Below, one piece after another: positions 8,421 to 16,291 of a stretch of 19,235 bases of DNA; within the stretch, counting starts at the first letter, position 1; each line of letters starts with the position of its first letter. The notes beneath the pieces were generated by a model. The model ran no database searches, was not told the DNA's origin, and was given only the letters and a program-made list of their open reading frames with translations. Location of the stretch: positions 1 to 19,235 of the forward strand of contig JALWZK010000170.1 in the NCBI GenBank assembly GCA_027002665.1, in the 5' to 3' direction. Made by a program: the position numbers and the translations under genes. The stretch comes from Campylobacteraceae bacterium (GTDB lineage Bacteria > Campylobacterota > Campylobacteria > Campylobacterales > Sulfurovaceae).

Positions 8421-9431
8421 TTATATTGCCATCATCACAATACCGGTGATAACAACATTTATAACTGCCAATGGCATTAATACTTTCCAACATAACCACA
8501 TAAGTTGGTCTGGTCGAACATGAGGCCAAGCAGCTCTTACCCATAACATAAGGAAGAATAAGAATGCAATCTTAGCAATTATCATAATCCAACCTGGGAA
8601 AATCCACCAATCATTATATCCACCGAGGAATACAATTGATGCAATAATTCCAATTGTAATCATATTGGCATACTCACCAATAAAGAACATTCCCCATCTC
8701 ATACCACTATACTCTGTAACATACCCGGATACAATCTCCGCTTCATGCTCAAGCAGGTCAAATGGTGTTCTATTTGTCTCTGCATATCCTGCAATTAAAA
8801 ATAGGATAAATGCTATAGGTTGATATAGAACCAACCAAGTTCCATTAGATTGATAGCTATTGAAGTCCACAAAAGATAGGGAACCAACTATCATAATTGG
8901 AGCTAAGAGCGATAGACCAGTTACAACCTCATAACTTAAAAACTGTATAGCTGTTCTTGCACTTCCCAATAGCCCCCACTTGTTTGATTGAGCCATACCT
9001 GCCAGTAGAGGTCCATATAGTCCCGCAGCCATCATTCCAAGCACAAATAGTATCCCCACATTGACATCAGAGGCTATCGATGGGACATATACATCTACAA
9101 ATGGAATTGTAAAATCTGGAAATACAGGAACTGCTCCAAGGGCAATAAAGGCAGTTGCTGCTGTAATTACAGGTGCTACTGCAAATATTATCCTATTTGC
9201 ATTTTGTGGGATAATATCCTCTTTTGTAAATAGTTTAATACCATCTGCTATTAATTGGAGTAATCCATAAGGTCCTACATGTTGTGGACCCAATCGTCTC
9301 TGCATAAATGCAAGTATTTTTCTCTCAATATAAGTACCAAACCCTGCTATGGCAGATATTACAGCTAGGATTAAAATAGCTTTAATAATCACACCAACGG
9401 CAGTCACTTCTGGTAACATTGTTGCATCCAT
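8421..9431 (-). CDS. nuoH: NADH-quinone oxidoreductase subunit H
   Basis: Membrane subunit forming the quinone chamber with NuoB and NuoD and coupling quinone reduction to proton pumping. The 336-residue length and eight or so hydrophobic segments are normal. Seen: YIERKILAFMQRRLGPQHVGP (34-54) and the next block GLLQLIADGIKLFTKEDIIP, both family signatures; and AETNRTPFDLLEHEAEIVSG (218-237) followed by YVTEYSG, the acidic loop at the quinone channel. In many homologues this loop reads DLPEGE or DLPEAE; here it is DLLEHEAE, a modest change that keeps the acidic residues. The start follows the nuoG2 stop by one base, and GGGAGG lies inside the end of nuoG2. Confidence 0.97.
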   Translation of the reverse strand: MDATMLPEVTAVGVIIKAILILAVISAIAGFGTYIERKILAFMQRRLGPQHVGPYGLLQLIADGIKLFTKEDIIPQNANRIIFAVAPVITAATAFIALGAVPVFPDFTIPFVDVYVPSIASDVNVGILFVLGMMAAGLYGPLLAGMAQSNKWGLLGSARTAIQFLSYEVVTGLSLLAPIMIVGSLSFVDFNSYQSNGTWLVLYQPIAFILFLIAGYAETNRTPFDLLEHEAEIVSGYVTEYSGMRWGMFFIGEYANMITIGIIASIVFLGGYNDWWIFPGWIMIIAKIAFLFFLMLWVRAAWPHVRPDQLMWLCWKVLMPLAVINVVITGIVMMAI

Positions 9432-9432
9432 T

Positions 9433-11769
9433 TTATACCTCCCTTATAATTACTTTTTGGTATCTTGAAGCTCCAAAGAGTTCATAGATATTTCTATCAC
9501 TTTTAAAGTCTGGAACAGCAACTATATCACCTTCCATTCTCTCATCAACTTTCACATCAAGTTCCAAATTGCCATTGTCAAACTCAACTACAACTCTCTT
9601 ACTTAGAGTCTCTGCCCTTTTCGGACTTGCATAGAGTGCAAACTCCTCAAATATCTGATGTGCTTTATCTGTAAAGTCATTAAATTGTCTCTGAGGGTTA
9701 CATCTATAGACAATATCCCCATCTAATGCAATAGACTCATCAAATCTATCCACCTCCTCAATCTCTTGAACTTCACTCTCTATTGTGGTGAGTAGATAGC
9801 CTCTATGCTCTGTTCCATCATTTCTATATCCATTTGGAAGTGAGTCAAAATCGACAGATTTAAAGCCCTTTTCGACAGGTAACTTAGGTGTCCAATCAAT
9901 GGTATATGTAGTCTGAGTATCAATTAACTCTTTTACAATATCATGTAGAGTGTAACCATTATACTCCAATGCCACATTGGTTGGTGTTACCCTTTTGTGC
10001 ATATTGGTTAGGGTCCCTTCCTGTTGATTCATGGCAGGAGCGTCTAAATCCCCATCTCCAAGAGCTGATACTCTAAAGTCACCCGGAGCGTTATATCCTA
10101 TGGTGTAACCCTTAGCCTCATCATCAAGCTCACAAATTAGTGCCACACCGAGTGAGTTTGTCTTTGGAGGTATCATTGCCACTTTAACAGGGGAGGTTTT
10201 CTCTAAGATAGTAATTAGTTTTACAATATTTTTTGCTTTTGGGTGGAAATATAAGTCCTCTCCAACTATTAAAGCAAACTTCTCTTTCTTTTTCATCATC
10301 TTAGTAAATGTAGCTTCAAATTTACTATCTCCGCCGAGAAGTTTGACCAATTTATCTCTATCCAACTGCTCCTTGACGCTATCCGGTAAATCTTTTTTAT
10401 CGCTAAATAGCTCTATTAGAAGCAGTAGGACAGCCTCCTCATGTCCAACTTTATGAGTAAATGTCAAGACATTTCTACCGAATGTAGGAACCAATTTATC
10501 TCCTACAGGGTGAAAATAGAGTCCCGCTCCTTTATTCATCTTCTGCACATTATTGAAGGCATATCTTGCATTTGGATTATCATTTCTTAAACTTGTCCCG
10601 AGGCTTATCACAAAATCACTACTCATAACCTCTTTAAAGTCTAAGCTATATAGAGATTTGCCACTATACTGCTTATAGAAATCTAAGAATATCTGGAATG
10701 CTCTCGCTTCACGATTGATGAGTTTAACTCCAAACTTCTCCTTGAGAGTCTGTAGCATTAGAGCCTCTTCATTTGTAATTACAGATGTAAAGTTAATAAC
10801 CTCTGCCTTTTTAAATGCCTCTACAGCTCTCTTAAATGCCTCTCTATCTTTTGTAGCATCTCTATTTTCAAAATCATATCCAAATCGACCAGCTCCACAT
10901 AGAGATACAAAGTTCCACTCATTAGTAACTCTATAAATCTTCTCTCTTCTATCGCTAATAGATGTAGGTTTAGTCTCATAATATATCTGACACCCACTAC
11001 TACAGTGAGCGCAGGTAGCAGGGATTTTCTTTAAATCCCACGCATTTGTCGTATATTGGAAATCTCTACTTACCAATGCACCGACAGGACATACAGCTAT
11101 ACACTCCCCACAGTCAGAGCAGTTAGTATAATCTGTGCCATTACTTGGTGCAATAATAGATTTTTGGAGTTTATTCCACATCGCATAGGCATCTTTCGGC
11201 ATACTCCCCTTGAGACTCTTATCCAATGCAGGTCCACCCCGTTTTGTGGTCTTAATAGCAGAATCTCCTATCATATCTTTACATACGGTGACACATCTCT
11301 CACATACAATACATAGACCTGCATCATAGTGGAGAACACTACTCCAATTTTTTGTCTCCCGTTTTGTATCTGGAATTGAGTAGCTCTGCTCATCAACCTT
11401 CAGTTCGAGTGTATAGTTTTGTAACTCACACTCACCACTCTGGTCACATACGCCACACTGAAGAGGGTGATTTACATCATAAACCTCCATAATGGCTCTT
11501 CGCTCTTTTAGTATGTTTGGAGTAGTTGTTACTACCTCCATACCATCTTTTACTTTAGCATTACAGGAGTAAACCTGCTTTCCGTCTGCTTCAACAAGAC
11601 ATATTCTACAGGCAAGTGTGGGAGAACATCTCGTTAAATAGCAGAGAGCAGGGATAAAGATGTCATTTGCTCGGGCTACATTGAGGATATATTCACCCTC
11701 CTTAGCCTTGCACTCTTTCCCATCTATTGTGACGCTAATCATATTTTCAACTGCTTCTCTATTACTCAT
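9433..11769 (-). CDS. nuoG: NADH-quinone oxidoreductase subunit G, second paralogue, 8-Cys ferredoxin domain
   Basis: Iron-sulfur subunit of the peripheral arm; 778 residues. Seen in order: a [2Fe-2S] domain with C43, C54, C57, C69 (N1b type); H101-x3-C105-x2-C108-x5-C114, the His-ligated N5 site; C153/C156/C159/C163 and C217/C220/C223/C227, two full ferredoxin sets; and C253/C256/C260/C291, a full N7 site. Ordinary NuoG binds one cluster (N4) in the ferredoxin region with four cysteines, so this protein probably binds one extra [4Fe-4S], as in NuoG-like parts of some hydrogenases. The remainder is the degenerate molybdopterin-oxidoreductase fold with no sign of a Mo ligand, including the conserved QQEGTLTNMHKRV block. 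It shares long blocks with the preceding gene and is thus a diverged tandem paralogue. Confidence 0.93.
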   Translation of the reverse strand: MSNREAVENMISVTIDGKECKAKEGEYILNVARANDIFIPALCYLTRCSPTLACRICLVEADGKQVYSCNAKVKDGMEVVTTTPNILKERRAIMEVYDVNHPLQCGVCDQSGECELQNYTLELKVDEQSYSIPDTKRETKNWSSVLHYDAGLCIVCERCVTVCKDMIGDSAIKTTKRGGPALDKSLKGSMPKDAYAMWNKLQKSIIAPSNGTDYTNCSDCGECIAVCPVGALVSRDFQYTTNAWDLKKIPATCAHCSSGCQIYYETKPTSISDRREKIYRVTNEWNFVSLCGAGRFGYDFENRDATKDREAFKRAVEAFKKAEVINFTSVITNEEALMLQTLKEKFGVKLINREARAFQIFLDFYKQYSGKSLYSLDFKEVMSSDFVISLGTSLRNDNPNARYAFNNVQKMNKGAGLYFHPVGDKLVPTFGRNVLTFTHKVGHEEAVLLLLIELFSDKKDLPDSVKEQLDRDKLVKLLGGDSKFEATFTKMMKKKEKFALIVGEDLYFHPKAKNIVKLITILEKTSPVKVAMIPPKTNSLGVALICELDDEAKGYTIGYNAPGDFRVSALGDGDLDAPAMNQQEGTLTNMHKRVTPTNVALEYNGYTLHDIVKELIDTQTTYTIDWTPKLPVEKGFKSVDFDSLPNGYRNDGTEHRGYLLTTIESEVQEIEEVDRFDESIALDGDIVYRCNPQRQFNDFTDKAHQIFEEFALYASPKRAETLSKRVVVEFDNGNLELDVKVDERMEGDIVAVPDFKSDRNIYELFGASRYQKVIIREV

Positions 11770-11770
11770 A

Positions 11771-14005
11771 TTAGCTTCCTATTTTCTCTAATCTGTTAAA
11801 TCTGTAAGAGGATAACAAAGCCATACTTAAGCCCATATCGTAGGTTGGATTAAGTGCTATTGTTCCCTTTAAAGATGTATCAATTTTAAACACTCTATTG
11901 AACTCAATATTATCAATAACAAATTTAACTCTGTTACCATCTTTTAATTTTGCAGCTACAGCAAACTGCTCTGAACCCAATAAATTAGGCTCATTTTTTA
12001 AGATTTTAGACATGGCCGTAAATGGAGAGAACTGCTCTTGAGGGTTACAGTTATATATAACAGCTCCATCAATTCCATTAAACTCTAAAGGCTCTTCCAT
12101 GCTATTGTCTATATCTGTATCAACTTCAGATAGGATATAGCCTCGATTCTCCTCTCCCGTCATAGAGTAGCTATTTGGTAAACTATCAAACTCAATATTT
12201 TTAAATCCACTCTCCAATGGCAACTCTTTTGTATAGTCGATAGTATATTCTGCTTTTAGACCTAACGCATTTGCAATATCATTTAATATATATCCACCAT
12301 AATCCAATGCCACATTTAGAGGAACAATCCGCTTATCTATTGAGGTCAAAGTTCCCTCCTGTTGAACCAGTGAAGGCATATCCAAATCTCCACCACCAAA
12401 AGCGGATAGAGTAAAGTCACCTTTTACATTGTAACCTATGGTTTTACCCTTAACCTCATCATCAAGTTCACATATTAGAGAGATACCCATACCATTTCCG
12501 GCAGGTGGAATGGCTATTGTATTAAATCCTGCATACTTCTCTAATAGTGCCACGAGTTTAGCAATATTTTCTGCTCTTGGGTGGGAGTATAAATCTGCAC
12601 CGATAATTAGAGAGTATCCCTCTCTTTTAATAAGAGATTTACTTAAACTCTCCAACTCCTCTTCACCTATATTAGTTTCAGCAGATAGGTTTCCAATATC
12701 AAGCTCACTTAAAATATCTCTAATCTCATTAGGAACTTTTATATCTTTTAGAAGTGTATTGGCAAGTAGTGCCGATACACCCTCTTCACTTCCGGCATCA
12801 TACTTAATAAATTGAGTAACAATATTAGATATATTACTATCTTCAATTGGGTGCATATAGATAACTCTCGCTCTATGGTGTTTACTTGCCATATTGATAC
12901 CATATTTTACTAATGGAGCATCATCATTAACTCTTGTTCCCACTACAATAATAACTTCGGACTTGCTGAGAGTTTTTAAATCTCCTCCATAGAGTTTTTT
13001 ACCTGTAATTTTGCTATATGCACTCATAAATTTCTGATATGCTCTCGCCTCATGAGAGATTAATCTATACCCCTTAAGCTCTTTTAGCTTTTGGAGAATT
13101 AGAGCCTCCTCATTGGATATTTCATTGGAGAATATAATAGTCTCTGCACTATTAAATGCCTCAATAGCTCTATTAAAGGCTTTAGTATCCTTTGTTACAT
13201 TCTCATTTGCAAAATCAAATCCATATCTACTTGCACTACACATAGTGCTGAACTCTGCCTCATTGGAAACTCTATAGATTTTACCCTTTTTAACCTCATA
13301 TATAACATCGTGTCCACCTCCACAGTGTGGACAAGATGATGGAATTTTAGTTAGCTCCCAAGCATTTGAGGTATATTTAAAGTTGGTATCGACCAATGCA
13401 CCGACAGGACATACAGATGCCGCCTCTCCAAGAGTTGCGAAGTTCCTATCTCTTTTGATATTCTCAATAGTTGAGCTATATCCACCAAACTTAACCTTTA
13501 ACGCCTCATCTCCTGTAATCTCTGTGGATACTCTGACACACTTCTCACACATAATACAGAGAGATGGATCATAGGAGACATATCCCCAATTCTCTACCGG
13601 ACGAGCCATATCTTTTGCTGTAAAGGTTTGAGTATCTACTCCAAACTCCATAGTCTTATTCTGTAAATCACACTCTCCACTCTGGTCACAGACTCCACAC
13701 TCTAAGGGGTGATTTACATTATAGAGTTTCATAATATTCTGTCTCTCTCTATATAGCGCTTGATTGTGAGTTGTAATAACTGCTCCATTAGTTGCCTTCT
13801 CTTGACAGGATAGAATAAATCCATCAACCCCTTGAACCTCTACAACACACATACGACAGGAGCCTATTGGCAAGACTTTTGTTAGATAACACATAGTTGG
13901 AATATATATACCATTCTCCCTTGCTATCTCTAAGATAGTCTGTCCAAATACCCCTCTACACTCTTTTCCATCTATAGTGATTGTTATATCTTTTAAACTA
14001 CTCAT
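11771..14005 (-). CDS. nuoG: NADH-quinone oxidoreductase subunit G, first paralogue
   Basis: Iron-sulfur subunit of complex I, 744 residues from the chosen start. Seen: a [2Fe-2S] site at C39, C50, C53, C67; an N5 site H99/C103/C106/C112; a standard single N4 site C150/C153/C156 plus C199, the positions of the other ferredoxin cysteines being S160 and non-cysteine residues; and an N7-like region C225-x2-C228-x3-H232 plus C256, where His replaces the third cysteine. The C-terminal two-thirds is the molybdopterin-oxidoreductase-like fold with a QQEGTLTSIDKRI block. The open frame extends to an ATG at 14044, but that lies inside the upstream gene. Two ATGs at 14008 and 14005 overlap the upstream TGA; the second has a better-spaced weak GGTGG and gives a normal NuoG N terminus. 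A 745-residue product from 14008 is also possible. Confidence 0.92.
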   Translation of the reverse strand: MSSLKDITITIDGKECRGVFGQTILEIARENGIYIPTMCYLTKVLPIGSCRMCVVEVQGVDGFILSCQEKATNGAVITTHNQALYRERQNIMKLYNVNHPLECGVCDQSGECDLQNKTMEFGVDTQTFTAKDMARPVENWGYVSYDPSLCIMCEKCVRVSTEITGDEALKVKFGGYSSTIENIKRDRNFATLGEAASVCPVGALVDTNFKYTSNAWELTKIPSSCPHCGGGHDVIYEVKKGKIYRVSNEAEFSTMCSASRYGFDFANENVTKDTKAFNRAIEAFNSAETIIFSNEISNEEALILQKLKELKGYRLISHEARAYQKFMSAYSKITGKKLYGGDLKTLSKSEVIIVVGTRVNDDAPLVKYGINMASKHHRARVIYMHPIEDSNISNIVTQFIKYDAGSEEGVSALLANTLLKDIKVPNEIRDILSELDIGNLSAETNIGEEELESLSKSLIKREGYSLIIGADLYSHPRAENIAKLVALLEKYAGFNTIAIPPAGNGMGISLICELDDEVKGKTIGYNVKGDFTLSAFGGGDLDMPSLVQQEGTLTSIDKRIVPLNVALDYGGYILNDIANALGLKAEYTIDYTKELPLESGFKNIEFDSLPNSYSMTGEENRGYILSEVDTDIDNSMEEPLEFNGIDGAVIYNCNPQEQFSPFTAMSKILKNEPNLLGSEQFAVAAKLKDGNRVKFVIDNIEFNRVFKIDTSLKGTIALNPTYDMGLSMALLSSYRFNRLEKIGS

Positions 14006-16020
14006 CATACAGCCACCATCGATATATAGTAACATCGCATACACCGCTCTGCTTCTGCTATCGCCTCTTTACCTGTAAATCCAAGATTTACCTCTCTATT
14101 GTTTGTCTTTCGCTCATCTACACTCAACTTTTTACTAACCTGTCGAGGTATATTTGGCATCCAACCTGTAACCTTCTCTTTTTTATCATAAACTTTCAAT
14201 TTAGAGAGGTGGTCTTCCATAATCTCTTCATCTGTTAATGTGCATTTGCCACCATTATAGAGATAACGACTAATTACAGAGGCTGCCCTCTTTGCTTGAC
14301 CAACTGCATTTACAATGGTCATTGGACCATATTCACAATCTCCTCCAGCAAAGACCCCCTCTTTTGATGTCATATAGTCTCTACCGTTGGTTAAGATTGT
14401 TCCCCAAGATGTCAATTTCATATCCCACTCTTCTGGTAAAATTTGTAAATCGGCAGATTGAGATACAGCAGGGATTAGATAGTCACACTCAAGTTCAAAA
14501 TCGGCACCCTCAATCTTAACTAACTGACCTCTTCCACCCTTAGGGTCTGGAATTAACTCAAATTTATTAATCTTGAGCTTCTCTATACGCTCTCCATTAT
14601 CAAAAATCTCCTCTATTGATGAGTGGAATATAAACTCTACTCCCTCTTCAACAGCCTCGTGATACTCCTCATAAGTTGTATTTCTAATAATGGTCTTTTC
14701 ATCTCGTCGGTAGAGCATAATAACTTTTTTAGCTCCCTCTCTAACAGCACATCTCACAACATCCATAGAGGTAAATCCTCCACCAACACAGACAACAACC
14801 TTATCTTTCAGCTCATTACTTGCGGGACTACCTATTTTATACTTATTCCATAGGTTTACCTTATCAAGCATATCGATAGCACCCCAATATCCACCCATCT
14901 TAGGGTTCTCATTCTTAGCACGAATCTTCTTAGATAGTCTTGTTCCAAATCCCAGAAAGGTTGCATCATACTCAGCCTCAATCTCTCGAAGTCTATTGGC
15001 ATCAACTCTATGGTTATTATAGACAGTAACTGCCTCCATCTCAAGCACTAAATCTATATCTTTTTGATATTTGCTAATTGGCATTCTATACTCAGGGACA
15101 CCTACGGCGACCTCTCCACCATTTACAGGTAACTCTTCAAAAATATCGACCTTAATCCCTTCAAGTGCTAAGTAGTATGCTACCGTTAATCCAGCAGGAC
15201 CTGCACCAATTACAGCTACCTTTTTACCATCATTTCGAAGAGGTTTTGGAGGATATGGGTGGTGCCAACCCAGAGCGTGGTCGGTCTCATAATCTGCCCC
15301 TATTCTCTTTAACTCCATAATAGAGATAGGCTCATCCAAATTTGCTCTTCTACAAGCATCTTCGCATGGGTGAGGACATACCCTACCACAGGTATGAGCC
15401 AATGGCATAGTCTGTCTTGTAGCAGTTAGAGAGTCTGTAAATAGCATATCTCTAACCCCCTCAATATATGCAGGAATATCGACATGGGCAGGACACATAT
15501 CCATACATGGAGCTGTTACCTTTGCGATATATGATATATCTCTATTATTATAATCTTTAGATGGGACTTGATTATCGATACAGTTATCAAACTGCTCCTT
15601 ATAATGCTCTATTAAATCCAAAATGGGCTTAGGAACAGTCCTTCCAATCTCACACTTAGAGGTGGTCATCATTGTTTTACCAATCTCTTTTATATGTTCA
15701 ATATCAGCGTGACTCCCTTCACCTCTTGCTATCTTATCGAGTAAATCATATAGGATTTTGCCTCCCCATCTACCCGGAGCACACCGTCCACACGCCTCGG
15801 AATACTTTTGGTATTGTGATGCGTATTGACTTGCCAACTCAACTACATCTATATCTTTATCGAAAATGGCTACACCATTCCAACCTATAAATGCTTTTGA
15901 GTTCCTCTCTCCGTGATAGGTTTCCGGTAGTTTAAATCCTGATTCACTCCACTCACTATGTGATTTACCTCTATTATCGATAAATTCACCTTGCCAAGTA
16001 GAGAAAATTAGTTTCGACAT
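14005..16020 (-). CDS. NuoF-like cluster domain fused to GltD-type FAD/NAD(P)H oxidoreductase
   Basis: A 671-residue chimera in the nuoF position. Residues about 44-130 resemble the C-terminal part of NuoF: GWNGVAIFDKDIDVVELA, then EACGRCAPGRWGG (76-87) and C123 in SKCEIGRT. The NuoF cluster N3 is normally held by CGxCxPC and a later Cys; here C77, C80 and C123 are present but position 83 is Gly (codon GGT). The FMN/NADH domain of NuoF is missing. Residues about 165-670 match the glutamate synthase small subunit family: cysteines C172, C176, C211, C215, C219, C223; FAD Rossmann motif GAGPAG (272-277); a second dinucleotide motif GGGFTSMD (413-420) with YRR (437-439), which suggests NADPH; and FAD-binding AGGD (558-561). 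It ends in CMRC (660-663). It probably feeds electrons from NAD(P)H, or another donor via the flavin, into NuoG. Its start overlaps the previous stop (TAATG). Confidence 0.88.
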   Translation of the reverse strand: MSKLIFSTWQGEFIDNRGKSHSEWSESGFKLPETYHGERNSKAFIGWNGVAIFDKDIDVVELASQYASQYQKYSEACGRCAPGRWGGKILYDLLDKIARGEGSHADIEHIKEIGKTMMTTSKCEIGRTVPKPILDLIEHYKEQFDNCIDNQVPSKDYNNRDISYIAKVTAPCMDMCPAHVDIPAYIEGVRDMLFTDSLTATRQTMPLAHTCGRVCPHPCEDACRRANLDEPISIMELKRIGADYETDHALGWHHPYPPKPLRNDGKKVAVIGAGPAGLTVAYYLALEGIKVDIFEELPVNGGEVAVGVPEYRMPISKYQKDIDLVLEMEAVTVYNNHRVDANRLREIEAEYDATFLGFGTRLSKKIRAKNENPKMGGYWGAIDMLDKVNLWNKYKIGSPASNELKDKVVVCVGGGFTSMDVVRCAVREGAKKVIMLYRRDEKTIIRNTTYEEYHEAVEEGVEFIFHSSIEEIFDNGERIEKLKINKFELIPDPKGGRGQLVKIEGADFELECDYLIPAVSQSADLQILPEEWDMKLTSWGTILTNGRDYMTSKEGVFAGGDCEYGPMTIVNAVGQAKRAASVISRYLYNGGKCTLTDEEIMEDHLSKLKVYDKKEKVTGWMPNIPRQVSKKLSVDERKTNNREVNLGFTGKEAIAEAERCMRCYYISMVAV

Positions 16021-16277
16021 TATCCATCCTCACTCTTAGCTATTTTTTTATCTACCTTTTTTACAACTATTGTCCAATCCACCTCATTAAATTTTAGTGA
16101 GTTCATAAGCTCATGCCCTAACTCTTTAATAAAATCGGCACTCTTCTGAATAGATGAGTAGTCACCAACCTCAAATAGGAAAATTCCGACCTCTCCAACC
16201 TTTAAATCACTCTCAATAAGTTCGCCCATTCTGGTATAAAAATCGTCGTGTAAATGTCTTAAATCATATCTCTTCAT
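16020..16277 (-). CDS. NuoE-like small complex I subunit, no cysteines
   Basis: An 85-residue protein in the nuoE position between nuoD and the NuoF/GltD chimera. Canonical NuoE is about twice as long and binds the [2Fe-2S] cluster N1a by four cysteines; this protein has no cysteine, so it cannot bind that cluster. It resembles in size and place the small proteins that replace NuoE in Campylobacterota operons (for example HP1264 of Helicobacter pylori and Cj1575c of Campylobacter jejuni). The sequence is acidic to mixed, ends in a lysine-rich tail (VVKKVDKKIAKSEDG), and shows no membrane segment or signal peptide. A strong GGAGGAG precedes the ATG. Its role is probably structural, docking the electron-input module; that is an inference from position. 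Confidence 0.8.
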   Translation of the reverse strand: MKRYDLRHLHDDFYTRMGELIESDLKVGEVGIFLFEVGDYSSIQKSADFIKELGHELMNSLKFNEVDWTIVVKKVDKKIAKSEDG

Positions 16278-16291
16278 ATTCTCTCCTCCTA

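Noticed and set aside
12438..12815. Plus-strand 125-codon frame opposite nuoG1
   Set aside because: It is antisense to a conserved coding region, and its serine/leucine-rich composition is that of a complementary-strand shadow.
9433..14005. The two nuoG genes as an assembly duplication artefact
   Set aside because: The sequences differ across their length in residues, cluster ligands and codons, so they cannot be a duplicated read or contig.
14006..14044. Upstream ATG at 14044 as start of nuoG1
   Set aside because: It lies in the coding region of the preceding gene and adds 13 residues (MYAMLLYIDGGCM) not typical of NuoG; the ATGs at 14008/14005 fit the [2Fe-2S] domain start and the stop overlap.
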